In this document: piece by piece, positions 12,059 through 12,531 of the stretch
Numbering within the stretch: position 1 is the stretch's first letter
How the letters are laid out: each line of letters opens with the position of its first letter
From: an uncultured Gammaproteobacteria bacterium
Lineage (GTDB): Bacteria > Pseudomonadota > Gammaproteobacteria > SZUA-140
Assembly (NCBI GenBank): GCA_945788675.1
Contig: CALZMY010000214.1
Span: forward strand, 1-12,531
Reading direction: 5' to 3'
Length of the DNA: 12,531 nucleotides
Translations under genes and position numbers: made by a program
The notes under the pieces: model-generated
The model's database searches: none
Told to the model about the DNA's origin: nothing
Seen by the model: the letters and a program-made list of their open reading frames with translations, nothing else

Positions 12059-12531
12059 TCAGAACCAATAGGCTGTTTTGGTCATCACCTTCGAGGTGAT
12101 TTTCATTATCCCTTTGATCGGCGCGGGCAGTTCTGCCCCGCCGGCCTCCACCGCCATATTGCCGTGGTGCGCCTCATCCTCTTTCATTTGCTCGAGAATC
12201 TTGCGGCTGCGGGTATCTTTTTCGGGAATCTGCTCCAGGTGCTCTTCAAGGTGGCTAATCACCTGGCGTTCAGTCTCGGCGACAAAACCGAGGCTCCATT
12301 TATCACCGATCTTACCCGCGAGCGCACCGATCGCCAGTGAACCGCTATACCACAGCGGATTCAGCAGGCTGGTGTGGCTGCCAAGCTCTGTGACGCGCCG
12401 CTCACACCACTCAAGATGATCGTTCTCTTCCAGCGCCGCGCGCTCCATCTTGTCGCGCACTTGCGGTAATTTAGCGGTCAGCGCCTGCCCCTGATAAAGC
12501 GCCTGCGCCGACACCTCGCCCGCGTGATTGA
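12059..12531 (-). CDS. coq7: 3-demethoxyubiquinol 3-hydroxylase Coq7, N-terminus cut by the window edge
   Basis: 157 residues of the C-terminal part; the frame stays open to the right edge, so the gene is partial at its 5' end (full-length proteins have about 215 residues). It is a diiron monooxygenase that hydroxylates the ring in the next-to-last steps of ubiquinone synthesis, at the inner membrane. Visible carboxylate-diiron residues: N-H-A-G-E at the edge, L-E-E-N-D-H, E-T-E-R-Q…H-L-E-E-H, and the late E-D-E-A-H-H. The stretch A-Q-A-L-Y-Q-G-Q-A-L-T-A-K-L-P-Q-V-R and the end V-M-T-K-T-A-Y closely resemble the Pseudomonas protein. A GTG at 12514 could be mistaken for a start but lies inside the conserved N-H-A-G-E-V motif. 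It ends 27 bases from the REPIN-like element. Confidence 0.95.
   Translation of the reverse strand, partial: NHAGEVSAQALYQGQALTAKLPQVRDKMERAALEENDHLEWCERRVTELGSHTSLLNPLWYSGSLAIGALAGKIGDKWSLGFVAETERQVISHLEEHLEQIPEKDTRSRKILEQMKEDEAHHGNMAVEAGGAELPAPIKGIMKITSKVMTKTAYWF

Noticed and set aside
12059..12514. Complete short gene starting at GTG 12514
   Set aside because: The frame continues upstream with the conserved Coq7 motif N-H-A-G-E, so this is a truncated coq7, not a short gene.

Overview
The window looks like a chromosomal segment of a gammaproteobacterium with a respiratory or chemolithotrophic lifestyle. The basis is the sequence of RplM, RpsI and Coq7 (closest in pattern to Pseudomonas-type proteins), a GlcF-type iron-sulfur subunit, Gram-negative signal peptides and porins, and several multiheme c-type cytochromes. 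Almost everything is on the minus strand; only the GlcF-like gene is on the plus strand. No phage, IS transposase or CRISPR array was seen.

Region 1 (1-5739, minus strand) is the most interesting part. Read 5' to 3' it encodes a tetraheme cytochrome c, a periplasmic parvulin-type prolyl isomerase, a ~600-residue outer-membrane beta-barrel and two small triheme c7-type cytochromes. After a short gap with a TATAAT box comes a cupredoxin-like periplasmic protein that runs off the left edge. Together they have the parts list of a porin-cytochrome conduit that moves electrons across the outer membrane (extracellular electron transfer, outward or inward), with the isomerase as a likely assembly factor and the cupredoxin as a possible periplasmic carrier. 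This function is inferred from composition and order; the barrel was not matched to a named family. A strong UUCG terminator and a candidate promoter/operator separate this operon from the porin upstream.

Region 2 (5876-8384, minus strand) holds two unrelated outer-membrane porins, each with its own ribosome-binding site, terminator and candidate promoter. The first has a Fur-box-like sequence at its promoter; the second has an interrupted palindrome at its predicted start site.

Region 3 (8519-10151, minus strand) contains tRNA-Gln(CTG) with a perfect terminator, a four-helix-bundle (23S intervening-sequence type) protein gene, and the rplM-rpsI ribosomal operon. Purine-rich/pyrimidine-rich repeat arms of one family occur around the tRNA, on both sides of the four-helix-bundle gene, between the porins (7108-7183) and between the 2Fe-2S protein and glcF (10537-10632). 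They are arranged as inverted repeats and look like a small dispersed, hairpin-forming element family.

Region 4 (10205-12531) has a small thioredoxin-like [2Fe-2S] protein (minus), a GlcF-like subunit (plus), a 127-bp REPIN-like structure in the convergent intergenic gap, and the 3' part of coq7 (minus, ubiquinone hydroxylase), cut by the right edge.
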